Source: Opitutia bacterium
GTDB lineage: Bacteria; Verrucomicrobiota; Verrucomicrobiia; Opitutales; UBA953
Length of the DNA: 40,117 nucleotides
Assembly (NCBI GenBank): GCA_003569245.1
Contig: BGOM01000017.1
Location: forward strand, 1 to 40,117
Direction of reading: 5' to 3'
Part shown: positions 8,914-16,142 of the stretch, piece by piece
How the letters are laid out: each line of letters starts with the position of its first letter
Numbering within the stretch: the first letter of the stretch is position 1
The notes under the pieces: generated by a model
What the model was told of the DNA's origin: nothing
The model's input: only the letters and a program-made list of their open reading frames with translations
Databases searched by the model: none
Made by a program: the position numbers and the translations under genes

Positions 8914-9076
8914 GGCGCTATCCATGTTGGTCGCCGGCAACGGCCTTCAAGGGGTTTGGTGATCGCCCGGCGCCACGCCGTCCGTTTTTCAACGGCGATG
9001 ACGGGCTATGTTTCGCATAGGCCTTCATCGGTCTGCTTACAGGTCAGGAACCGGGTCGCCGACGCGCGGCCGGATA

Positions 9077-9430
9077 TCAGCGCGTCGCGGGTCCCGCGAA
9101 GCGCAGGTCCGCGACGATGCGGCCGCCGATCAGGTGTTCCTGGATGATCCGTTCAAGGTTCGCCGGCGTGCAGTCGCGGTACCAGATGCCTTCAGGGTAG
9201 ACCACGGCGACGGGGCCTTGGACGCAGACGCGCAGGCAGTCCGCCTTGGTGCGCTGGACGCCGCCGCGCTCGGCCAGCCCGAGCTCCTTCAGCCGGCCTT
9301 TGAGGAAATCCCACGAGCGCGCCGCGACCCCGCCGGCGCAGCAGGCCTGGTCGGACGACTTCACGCAGAGGAAGAGGTGCCGGCTGGTCCCGTCCAATCC
9401 GAGCGCGCGGGCTTGGTCGGCGGCGTCCAT
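9077..9430 (-). CDS. Thioredoxin-like 2Fe-2S ferredoxin
   Basis: A 117-residue protein of the thioredoxin-like [2Fe-2S] ferredoxin family, an electron carrier or Fe-S donor in the cytoplasm. Family features are HLFLCVK at the first strand with a ligand Cys, a second pair of Cys in QACCAGG, and the pair CLRVCVQGP followed by [14 protein letters not shown]. This last block is the usual C-terminal signature. The ligand spacing (Cys, about eight residues, then Cys-Cys, with a later Cys-x3-Cys) fits the family, although which of the adjacent Cys is the ligand is unclear. It begins ten bases after the exonuclease gene stops, so the two are likely cotranscribed. No redox partner gene is nearby. Confidence 0.88.
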   Translation of the reverse strand: MDAADQARALGLDGTSRHLFLCVKSSDQACCAGGVAARSWDFLKGRLKELGLAERGGVQRTKADCLRVCVQGPVAVVYPEGIWYRDCTPANLERIIQEHLIGGRIVADLRFAGPATR

Positions 9431-9440
9431 CGCGGCCCGC

Positions 9441-10298
9441 TTAGGCGAAGCGCGGGGCGATGCCGCGCTTCTCGAGTTCCAGGAAGAGCTCGCGGCTGTA
9501 CCAGGCGTCGTTGGCCGCGTACTGGATCTGGTTGTCCTGCAGTTCCTCGTCCCAGTGCGACGTCTGGACCTTCTTGGACTTCTTCATCTGCCGGTTGAGG
9601 TAATGGGCGGCGAGCGCGCGCAGGCCGGTGTTCTCGATGCCCGCCTTCTTGGTGAAGTCGGCGATATCGATGAAGCCGCGGCTGTCGAAGGGGGCGCGCG
9701 CCTGCAGGTTCTTCACGTCGTCGCGGACGGCCACGCCGACCTTGGCCTGGCGCGGGTTGCAGAGCAGCGGGAAGACGGGCGCCAGGCCGCCGCAATGCAG
9801 CAGCGGCTGACGCATCGGGCCGTGCAGGCGGAAGATGTAGACGCAGTGTTCGCCGGCCAGCTGGAGGATGGCGGGCAGGTTCTTGGGCGGCTCGATCTCG
9901 ATGGTGTCGCCGGCGCGGACGTAATGCCCCGGGAAGGAGACCTTGCCGTTCACCCAGAGGTAGGATTCCTCGATGCTCTTGCCGCGCATCAGGTGACCGA
10001 GCTCGCGGCTCGCCTTGCTCTCGGCGGCGATGACCTTGTCGGCCCGGCCGGCCCGGTCGCGGACCTTGAAGATGTAGGAGGGGCGGCCGAAGACCGGCCG
10101 GGTCTCCGTGTCGAAGCCGAGCACGCGCTCCTGGGCGAGCCGGGCGACGGCCTTCTCGGCGGCCTTGACGGATTCGACGAGCTCGATGTCGCCTTCCCAA
10201 TGAGCGACCGGGAGGCTTTCGATGAACTCGGATTCGACGCGCAGGCCCCGGGGGGCGCCCGGTTCGGGCGGCGGGGGGGTGTCGGCGGAATCTTCCAC
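9441..10298 (-). CDS. RNase D-like DEDDy 3'-5' exonuclease with an inserted S4-like domain
   Basis: A 285-residue exonuclease of the DnaQ/RNase D superfamily. The catalytic DEDDy set is complete: motif I GFDTETRP (D63, E65), motif [10 protein letters not shown] (D193/D194) and motif [12 protein letters not shown] (Y260, D264). Between motif I and the next strand ([10 protein letters not shown], residues 141-150) lies an extra segment at about residues 72-140. In related exonucleases only a short loop with Tyr-Pro-Pro-Ala occurs there. The segment reads like an S4 RNA-binding domain: RADK near residue 86, SKASREL, then WVNGKV (115-120), a Pro, [12 protein letters not shown] (129-138). This would give a nuclease that grips structured RNA. 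The start is GTG at 10298, with no clear Shine-Dalgarno. The ferredoxin gene follows 10 bases later. The exonuclease call is firm; the S4 call is motif-based. Confidence 0.85.
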   Translation of the reverse strand: MEDSADTPPPPEPGAPRGLRVESEFIESLPVAHWEGDIELVESVKAAEKAVARLAQERVLGFDTETRPVFGRPSYIFKVRDRAGRADKVIAAESKASRELGHLMRGKSIEESYLWVNGKVSFPGHYVRAGDTIEIEPPKNLPAILQLAGEHCVYIFRLHGPMRQPLLHCGGLAPVFPLLCNPRQAKVGVAVRDDVKNLQARAPFDSRGFIDIADFTKKAGIENTGLRALAAHYLNRQMKKSKKVQTSHWDEELQDNQIQYAANDAWYSRELFLELEKRGIAPRFA

Positions 10299-10364
10299 AA
10301 AACGAAGGCAACGGCAGGAATGTGCCTTGGCAACGCGTTATTGGTCCTCGGTCGGAAAAAAGCG

Positions 10365-10393
10365 TTGACCCTCCTCCCGGCCGCATCTTTGCT
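10365..10393 (+). promoter_or_regulatory. Likely promoter of tRNA-Ala
   Basis: TTGACC (10365-10370), a 17-base spacer and TTTGCT (10388-10393) would place the transcript start about ten bases before the mature tRNA. The -35 is good and the -10 is poor. Confidence 0.45.
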
Positions 10394-10409
10394 CATTTTC
10401 CCTTTTCAA

Positions 10410-10485
<76 letters not shown>

Positions 10486-10492
10486 TTAAAAC

Positions 10493-10527
10493 ACCGGCCG
10501 TCTTCTCGCGAAGGCGGCCGGTCCTTT
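10493..10527 (+). terminator. Intrinsic terminator after tRNA-Ala, probably bidirectional
   Basis: A 13-pair stem (ACCGGCCGTCTTC with GAAGGCGGCCGGT, including one G-T) closes a TCGC tetraloop and is followed by CCTTTT. On the opposite strand the stem is followed by GTTTTAA, so it can also end the minus-strand gene that stops at 10546. Confidence 0.8.
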
Positions 10528-10545
10528 TACCGGCGCGCCGCCGGC

Positions 10546-11562
10546 TTACTTCCCCAGCGCCGGCGTGATCTTCAGGAGCAGCGACTGGCAGTCGCCCTGG
10601 AGCCGGCTCTCCATCGTCGCCGACTCCCGGGTGACCTTTTCCAGCGCATCGGCCGCGTTGGCGATGGTCTTCTTGAGGGCCAAGGCCTCGTTCCTGTCCT
10701 TGAAGTCCGGCTTCTCCGCCATCTGCCCGGCCTGGCTTTCGTATTTTCGCAGGCTGGCGACGAGGCTGCGCCGGTCCTCCGGCGCGCGCCGCAGGATGGC
10801 CCAGGTGAGCCGGGCGCGCGGTCCGTTCTCCGTGAGCATGCGGAGGTAACCGACGCCGTTGAAGGAGCGGACGTCGTTCTCGAGGTCCTTCTTCACGGCC
10901 TCTTCGCGGGCTTTGTTCTCGGCCGAACGCTGGGCGCTGACCTGCCCGTCCTTGCCGCGGTTGGCGTTGTTGGTCTTGCCCGCAGGGGTCTTCGTGGCCG
11001 TCCGCTTGGGGGTCTCCTTCTCGGGCTTCTCGACTTCCTTGGTCTCGGTCTTCTCGGCGGGCTCGGCGGCCTTGGTCGCCCCGGCCACCTTGCTGGCCTT
11101 CTTCAGTTCATCGTAGGCCTTCCAGAAGGCGGTTTCGTCGATGTCGGCCTCCTTGCAGAGCGCCTCCACCGATCCCATCGGGATCCCCTTGAGCCCGTCC
11201 GTCATGGCCGAGGCGAGGTTACGGACCAAGGTCCTGAGGTCGGCCGGCGGCAGTTCTTTGGCGAAGGGGTCGGCCTCGGCCTCCTTTTCCTTCTCCATCT
11301 TCTTGTCCGGCGCCTCCTCGGGCTTGGTCAGCAGCTGGCGTTCGGCCCAGAGCTTGGGTTGGTTCTTTTTGACCCAATCCTGGTCGAGATCCTCCCACTT
11401 GTAGGTCAGGACGGTGTCCTTGCCCGGGAGCTGGACGGTGATGGTGTCCTCGTCCTGCGTGAGGTATTCGAAGCTGACCACGTTGCCGTTCTTGCGGAGC
11501 TGGATGGTCTCGGCGCGGGCGAGGCCGGCGCAGAACAGCAGGAGGGCGAGGAGGGGTCTCAC
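10546..11562 (-). CDS. Secreted Lys/Glu-rich protein of unknown function
   Basis: A 338-residue exported protein that I do not recognise. A signal peptide of 17-18 residues (MRPLLALLLFCAGLARA) leads to a short beta-rich segment resembling an SHD1/SH3-like domain (about residues 19-65; TIQLRKNGNVVSFEYL, then KWEDLDQDW). A highly charged linker follows, rich in Lys, Glu, Ala, Pro and Thr (about residues 80-215), probably disordered or coiled coil. The C-terminal third is helical. The start is GTG at 11562. A TATTAT-like -10 lies only about five bases upstream, so the message may be leaderless. It is the last minus-strand gene before the bidirectional terminator and follows the ACP gene by 83 bases. 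Confidence 0.75.
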   Translation of the reverse strand: MRPLLALLLFCAGLARAETIQLRKNGNVVSFEYLTQDEDTITVQLPGKDTVLTYKWEDLDQDWVKKNQPKLWAERQLLTKPEEAPDKKMEKEKEAEADPFAKELPPADLRTLVRNLASAMTDGLKGIPMGSVEALCKEADIDETAFWKAYDELKKASKVAGATKAAEPAEKTETKEVEKPEKETPKRTATKTPAGKTNNANRGKDGQVSAQRSAENKAREEAVKKDLENDVRSFNGVGYLRMLTENGPRARLTWAILRRAPEDRRSLVASLRKYESQAGQMAEKPDFKDRNEALALKKTIANAADALEKVTRESATMESRLQGDCQSLLLKITPALGK

Positions 11563-11566
11563 AAGG

Positions 11567-11596
11567 ATAATATATGAGCACCGCCGGAAGGCGGGG
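11567..11596 (-). promoter_or_regulatory. Possible promoter directly abutting the GTG start at 11562
   Basis: Reading the minus strand, a TATTAT/TATATT -10-like element lies at 11574-11567 and a TTGCCC-like -35 about 19-21 bases before it. The region is an AT-rich island in GC-rich DNA. Transcription would begin at or next to the GTG codon. Confidence 0.35.
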
Positions 11597-11645
11597 CAAA
11601 TCTAGAACACCGGGCATCCGCCGGAGTTCCGGCCGGGCCCCGGGC

Positions 11646-11906
11646 TTACTTGGCGGCCTTGGCCTGGAACTTCGGGAGGAGGTACTCCGCGCAGGAGTCC
11701 AGGGAGGCCAGCTGCACGTAATCGGCTTCCGGGACCTCGATGCCGTGCTTCTTGCGCAGCTCCATCACGATATCCAGGAAATCCATGGAGTCCAACGACA
11801 GCTGGTCGCGCAACCGCACCTCCGGCTTCACCCCGGAGAGGTCCTCGTCGGGGGCGATGTCGGCGATGATGTCGAGCACGACCTGCTTGATGTCTTCCTT
11901 CGTCAT
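11646..11906 (-). CDS. Acyl carrier protein
   Basis: An 86-residue acyl carrier protein that carries acyl chains on a 4'-phosphopantetheine arm. The prosthetic-group site is Ser40 in the motif LSLDSMDFLDIV, close to the canonical Asp-Ser-Leu but with Met after Ser. The protein is acidic, with the expected four-helix pattern and a Lys/Ala tail. It lies 34 bases downstream of the ketosynthase gene on the same strand, so the two are probably one operon. Other fatty-acid genes (fabD, fabG, fabZ) are absent here. It may therefore serve a dedicated acylation or secondary lipid pathway rather than bulk fatty-acid synthesis. Confidence 0.92.
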   Translation of the reverse strand: MTKEDIKQVVLDIIADIAPDEDLSGVKPEVRLRDQLSLDSMDFLDIVMELRKKHGIEVPEADYVQLASLDSCAEYLLPKFQAKAAK

Positions 11907-11940
11907 AGATTCGGACTATGTTTCAAACGGCCAAAACCGG

Positions 11941-13182
11941 TCAGGCAACCCCATATTTCTTCACGATCAGGGCGGAGTTGATCCCCAGCATGCCGAAGGA
12001 GTTGTTCAGGATGGCCGTCACCTGGGGCACCCGCACGGCCTGGTTGACGACGAGGCCGGGGAGGGCGCATTCCGGGTCGATTTCCGTGATATTGATGGTC
12101 GGGTGGACCCAGCCGTCCTCGAAGGAGGGGAGGTTGCCCGCGAGTTCCAGGGCGCCCGCGGCTCCCATGCAGTGGCCGATGAAGCTCTTGGTGTTGTTGA
12201 TCCGGGTGTCCGGGCAGCCGGTGAAGACCGTGCGCAGGGCGGTGCATTCCTGGACGTCGCCCAAGGCCGTCGCGGTGGCGTGCGTCGAGACGATGTGGAT
12301 GTCGTTCGGCCGCATCCCCGCGCGGGCGAGGGCCAGGCGGACGCATTCGGTCTGCCGTTCCGGGTTGGGCAGCACGGCATCGGTCGCGTCGGAGTTGATG
12401 CACCACCCGGCGATCTCGGCGATGATGCGGGCGCCGCGGGCCAGCGCGTCGTCGAGGCGCTCCAGCACGTAGACGGCGCCGCCTTCGGAGATGACGATGC
12501 CGTTGCGGTCCTTGTCGAACGGGCGCGAAGCCTGGTTCGGGTCGGCGTGCTGGGCCAGGGCGCCCTGGTTCTTGAAGCCGGCGAAGATGCCGAAGGTGTG
12601 GATCGACTCGGAGACGCCGCCGGCGAAGGCCAGGTCGACCTCGCCGAGCTGCAGCATCTGGGCCGCCTGGATGAGGCCGGCGTTGCCCGCGGCGCAGGCC
12701 GCGCCGATCGTGTAGTGGGGCCCGGTGATCCCGAGGTTCATCGTCACCTCGCCCGCCGGGTTGTTGGCCACGGTGCGGGGATTGTGGTGGTGGGTCCAGT
12801 ATTTCGTGTCGTTGCCGAACTGCGAGATGTTGTGGATCTCGTTCTCCGTCTCGACGTTGCCGTGCTCGGTGATGCCGAGGTACACGCCCACGCGGGACTT
12901 GTCGGTGCGGTCCCAGTCGAGACCGGCGTCGGCGAGGGCCTCGCGGGCGCAGTAGATGGAGATGGAGCCCACCCGGGTGCCGTTGCGGATTTCCTTCCGC
13001 TTCTGCCACTTCGTGGCGTCGAAATCGCAGACGCCGGCCGGCTGGCGGCCCATGTGGCGGACGTCGATCTCGGCGATGCGGGCCTTGCCGGCGAGCAGGT
13101 TCGCCCGGAACTCGGCCAGCGAGTTGCCGTTCGGGGCGGTGAGGCCCAGGCCGGTGATGACGATGCGAGGTTTCGAGGACAT
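11941..13182 (-). CDS. Beta-ketoacyl-ACP synthase (FabF-like, divergent)
   Basis: A 413-residue condensing enzyme of the thiolase fold, extending ACP-bound acyl chains by decarboxylative condensation with malonyl-ACP. The Cys-His-His triad is complete: Cys163 in IGAACAAGNAG, His301 in STHATATALGD and His337 in TKSFIGHCMGAAG, with Lys332 at the oxyanion site. The nucleophile context is GAAC rather than the usual TAC, and the first His motif is THATAT rather than HGTST, so this is a divergent clade. I chose the ATG at 13182; an in-frame ATG at 13197 is possible. Pairing with one ACP suggests a dedicated product. It is divergent from mcsA, with under 100 bases between starts. Confidence 0.9.
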   Translation of the reverse strand: MSSKPRIVITGLGLTAPNGNSLAEFRANLLAGKARIAEIDVRHMGRQPAGVCDFDATKWQKRKEIRNGTRVGSISIYCAREALADAGLDWDRTDKSRVGVYLGITEHGNVETENEIHNISQFGNDTKYWTHHHNPRTVANNPAGEVTMNLGITGPHYTIGAACAAGNAGLIQAAQMLQLGEVDLAFAGGVSESIHTFGIFAGFKNQGALAQHADPNQASRPFDKDRNGIVISEGGAVYVLERLDDALARGARIIAEIAGWCINSDATDAVLPNPERQTECVRLALARAGMRPNDIHIVSTHATATALGDVQECTALRTVFTGCPDTRINNTKSFIGHCMGAAGALELAGNLPSFEDGWVHPTINITEIDPECALPGLVVNQAVRVPQVTAILNNSFGMLGINSALIVKKYGVA

Positions 13183-13279
13183 CGGGCGGCCCTCCATCAA
13201 GCCGCCGCCGTCCGCGAAGTCAAACCCCGCCCCCGCTTGCCCTTGCCATCCCGGCCGACCGGCCTTTCCTGCGAGGGAG

Positions 13280-13762
13280 ATGTCCCAGCCGCTCCAGTGC
13301 TCGCTCTGCGCCGAGGTCGCGACGGTCCACCTGTCCCAGGTGGTCGGGGGCAAGGTCACGAAGGTGCATCTGTGCGAGGCCTGCGCGGGGAAGGGCGGGG
13401 CGGTCGACCCGGCCGTCTTCCAGCTGGCCGACGCCCTCCAGGCGCCGGCGGCGGCGGCCGAGCTCACCTGCCCCCGCTGCGGCTTCACCGATGTCGATTT
13501 CCGCAAGCGTGGTCGCCTCGGTTGCCCTGCCTGCTGGGAGACGTTCGGCGGCGCGCTCAGCCCCTTGCTGCTCAAGGTCCAACCGGAGGTCGCCCACGTC
13601 GGGCGCGCCCCCGCCGGGACGGCCCCCCTCGGCCAGCTGCGCCATCGGTTGGCCGCGGCGCGCGCCGCCCTCGCCACGGCCATCGCGGCCGAGGACTACG
13701 AGCAGGCCGCGAAGTCCCGCGATGAGATCGCCGCCCTTGAGGCCGCCCTCAAGCCCGCCTGA
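13280..13762 (+). CDS. mcsA: McsA-like activator of the protein arginine kinase
   Basis: A 160-residue protein with two zinc-binding C4 modules and a UVR motif. The Cys pairs are C7/C10 with C32/C35, and C64/C67 with C82/C85. The UVR motif lies at about residues 125-158 (LRHRLAAARAALATAI, then YEQAAKSRDEIAALE). In Firmicutes, McsA binds and activates McsB. The ATG at 13280 has a GAGGGAG Shine-Dalgarno immediately upstream. The open frame extends further upstream but overlaps the divergent ketosynthase and looks non-coding. mcsB begins two bases after the stop, so the pair is translationally linked. UvrB/UvrC-motif proteins look similar, but the double zinc module and adjacent kinase settle the call. 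Confidence 0.88.
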   Translation: MSQPLQCSLCAEVATVHLSQVVGGKVTKVHLCEACAGKGGAVDPAVFQLADALQAPAAAAELTCPRCGFTDVDFRKRGRLGCPACWETFGGALSPLLLKVQPEVAHVGRAPAGTAPLGQLRHRLAAARAALATAIAAEDYEQAAKSRDEIAALEAALKPA

Positions 13763-13764
13763 CC

Positions 13765-14835
13765 ATGTCCGTCCAGGAGATCCTCGCCGATGACCAGGAC
13801 CCGGCCCGCGCCTCGGGGGCCCAGGCCGTCGTGCTCAGCACCCGTATCCGCCTCGCGCGTAACCTCGCCGGTCACCCGTTCCCCGGCTGGGCGAAGGCGC
13901 CGCAGCGGCAGGAGATCGCCGAGCGCTGCATCGCGGCGCTGGTCGATCTCCCCCGTTTCCGTCGCGGCCATGTGCTGCGCATGGCCCAGGAGGCCGACCT
14001 CGACCGGGCCGTGCTCGTCGAGCGCCACCTCGTCTCGAAGGAGCTGGCCTCCGGCCAGGCCGGCGCCGCCGTCATCAGCCGCGACCAGACCTGCTCCGTG
14101 ATGGTCAACGAGGAGGATCATCTGCGCTTGCAGGTGCTGCGTCCCGGCTGGCATCTGCGCGGCACCTGGAACCTGGCCGAGCAGCTGGATGACGCGCTGG
14201 CGGCCGCGCTGCCGCTGGCGTTCTCCGAACGGCTCGGCTACCTCACCGCCTGCCCGACGAATGTCGGTACCGGCCTGCGCGCCTCGGCCATGGTCCACCT
14301 GCCGGGGCTCTGCCTCGCCGGGCAGATGGACAAGGTGACCCGCGCGCTGAACCAGGATGGTCTGGCGGTGCGCGGCTGGCTCGGCGAAGGCACCGAGGCC
14401 GCCGGCAATATCTACCAGGTCTCGAACCAGCAGACCCTCGGTCTGGCGGAGGAGGACATCCTCAAGCACCTCGGCTTCTGGATCAAGCACCTCGTCGAGC
14501 AGGAGTGGAACGCCCGGCGCAAGCTCGCCCTGGACGAGGGCGAGAAGTTCGTCGACCGACTCGCGCGTTCGTTCGGCGTGCTCCGCCATGCGCGCCTGCT
14601 GTCGAGTTCGGAGGCGATGAACATGCTCTCCCACCTGCGGCTGGCCTGCGACCTCGGGTGCCTGCCCGAGGCGTTGCGCGACCAGGTCGACCGCCTGCTC
14701 ATCGAGGGGCAGCCGGCTCACGTCCAGGTGCGCCACGGGTCCCCGCTCGACAGCGATGGCCGCGATCTCCGGCGGGCCGCCGTGATGCGCGAGGCCCTGC
14801 GCGCGTTCCCCGAGGTCGGTCCCCCGTCCGCCTGA
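13765..14835 (+). CDS. mcsB: Protein arginine kinase McsB
   Basis: A 356-residue kinase of the phosphagen-kinase fold, which phosphorylates arginines on proteins and so marks them for Clp proteolysis. Visible motifs are LSTRIRLARNL (nucleotide-phosphate Arg residues, about 24-34), VNEEDHLRLQ (114-123, catalytic Glu), TACPTNVGTGLRASAMVHLP (161-180) and the C-terminal RDLRRA (333-338). That last motif matches the RDxxRA phosphoarginine-binding switch of Bacillus McsB, so allosteric control by arginine phosphorylation is probably retained. Length is normal. It is coupled to mcsA. Neither clpC nor ctsR, the usual neighbours in Firmicutes, is in this window. It is convergent with the YHYH gene, eight bases apart. 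Confidence 0.95.
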   Translation: MSVQEILADDQDPARASGAQAVVLSTRIRLARNLAGHPFPGWAKAPQRQEIAERCIAALVDLPRFRRGHVLRMAQEADLDRAVLVERHLVSKELASGQAGAAVISRDQTCSVMVNEEDHLRLQVLRPGWHLRGTWNLAEQLDDALAAALPLAFSERLGYLTACPTNVGTGLRASAMVHLPGLCLAGQMDKVTRALNQDGLAVRGWLGEGTEAAGNIYQVSNQQTLGLAEEDILKHLGFWIKHLVEQEWNARRKLALDEGEKFVDRLARSFGVLRHARLLSSSEAMNMLSHLRLACDLGCLPEALRDQVDRLLIEGQPAHVQVRHGSPLDSDGRDLRRAAVMREALRAFPEVGPPSA

Positions 14836-14843
14836 GGCGGTCG

Positions 14844-15728
14844 TCACTTCCCCTCCGGGCGTTGGTCGTCCGGGCGGCGCGGTTTCCGCGGGCGCGCGCC
14901 CGGCGGCGGGCCTTGCTTCTCGAACGTCACGTCGCCGACGCCCTTCCAGAGCCGCGAGATGAAGGGGAAGGTCGCGGTCACGTGGTAGTGGTAAGTGCCT
15001 TGGGGGAATTCCGGCGTCACGCCGAAGCGCCCGTTGCATTCGTCGAGGTCGCCGAGCCCCGGGACATATTCGAAGTCCTGCGTGAAGTTGCCGTCGTATC
15101 GCCCGCCTGGCCCCAGGGGCTCCTTCGGGCGGTCGCCAGGCCTGAGCCGGTAGCTCGGTCGCATCTCCTTGAGCCCGCTGCGGGGATCCCGCGGATCCTT
15201 GTAGCCCCGGCCCGCGTAGATCGGGAAACCGTCCGCCGCCCAGCCGATCATCAGCATGTCCTTGCTCTCGTCGCCAAGCAGCGGGAGCAGGCCTTTCGGC
15301 GACCCATGATAATGGTAGGCCCCGTTGGGCTGCACGTGCGCGAGGCTCTGGTCGATCCCCAGGTTGGATTCGCCGCCGATGGCCTCGTGGCACCAGCCGG
15401 AGGCGCGATCGTCCTTCCAGTACTCCTGCGTGCCCGGCTCGAACGGCACGCCGTTGAGCGCGACCCCGAACCAGGCGAAGCCCGTCGGCGTGGGGCGCGG
15501 CGCGACCTGCGGCCGGAGCGGGAGGCGGAAGACGTAGTTCTTCTCGGCGATCGCGTTCGGGTTGTCGCGGCTCGGGAAGCGCCCGGTGGCGTGGTCGGGG
15601 AGGCCGTTCGCCTCGATGACGCGGTAGTCCCCGACGGTGCGGATCAGGACCTTCGGGGTCGCCGCGGCCAGGCCGACGAAGCCGGACAGCACGAACGCCA
15701 GCGCGGACCGGAGGGAGCGGGTGACCAT
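14844..15728 (-). CDS. Secreted YHYH-domain protein
   Basis: A 294-residue exported protein of the YHYH family. Its biochemical role is not established; the paired His-rich motifs suggest metal binding. The ATG at 15728 opens a signal peptide (SLRSALAFVLSGFVGLAAA). Both signature motifs are present: GAYHYHGSP in the middle and GTYHYHVTA near the end. Between them lie further conserved Trp, Asp and Gly residues (GWAADGFPIYAG, and DLDECNGRFG). The tail is Pro/Arg/Lys-rich and probably disordered. It lies 46 bases downstream of rbfA on the same strand, so it may be read from the nusA transcript at a low level, but its role looks unrelated. Confidence 0.88.
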   Translation of the reverse strand: MVTRSLRSALAFVLSGFVGLAAATPKVLIRTVGDYRVIEANGLPDHATGRFPSRDNPNAIAEKNYVFRLPLRPQVAPRPTPTGFAWFGVALNGVPFEPGTQEYWKDDRASGWCHEAIGGESNLGIDQSLAHVQPNGAYHYHGSPKGLLPLLGDESKDMLMIGWAADGFPIYAGRGYKDPRDPRSGLKEMRPSYRLRPGDRPKEPLGPGGRYDGNFTQDFEYVPGLGDLDECNGRFGVTPEFPQGTYHYHVTATFPFISRLWKGVGDVTFEKQGPPPGARPRKPRRPDDQRPEGK

Positions 15729-15774
15729 GCGAATGATACCCCGGCGGACGACCGAAGTTGCCGGGACGGCGGCG

Positions 15775-16137
15775 TCAGGCATCCTTCGGCTTCGCGGCGT
15801 CGCGGCGGGCCATCTCGTCGAGCAGCGCCTGCACGCGCGCCACGCCACCGGTGACGTCGTCCTCGGCGAACTGCAGCTCGGGTGTGCTCTTGAGCTGCAG
15901 GGCGGAACCCACCGTCGCGCGCAGCTCGGTCCGGATCCGGCGCAACAAGGCGCGGGCGGCCTTGCGCGCCGCATCGTCGCCGGTCACGGCGTAGCTCACG
16001 CGCACCTGCCGCAGGTCCGGCGTCACCGCGGCCCGCGTGATGGTGATGAGCGCGGCCTCCGCGGCCCAGCCCTGACGCAGCGCGGAGGAGACCTCTCGCT
16101 GGACCAGTTCGGCCACCCGGAGCTGACGTTGCGACAT
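15775..16137 (-). CDS. rbfA: Ribosome-binding factor A
   Basis: A 120-residue RbfA, which binds the immature 30S subunit and helps 16S rRNA 5'-end processing and cold adaptation. The N-terminal block RVAELVQREVSSALRQ and the KH-like core (ITITRAAVTPDLRQVRVSYAV, then RTELRATVGSALQLKSTPEL) match the family. The C-terminal ALLDEMAR segment also fits. It follows infB by five bases, the standard nusA-infB-rbfA order. The start at 16137 is the first ATG after the infB stop. Length is normal. Confidence 0.93.
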   Translation of the reverse strand: MSQRQLRVAELVQREVSSALRQGWAAEAALITITRAAVTPDLRQVRVSYAVTGDDAARKAARALLRRIRTELRATVGSALQLKSTPELQFAEDDVTGGVARVQALLDEMARRDAAKPKDA

Positions 16138-16142
16138 GCGGC

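Noticed and set aside
9007..9021. CTATG-TTTCG-CATAG hairpin upstream of the lipoprotein gene
   Set aside because: Only five pairs and no associated element; it could occur by chance.
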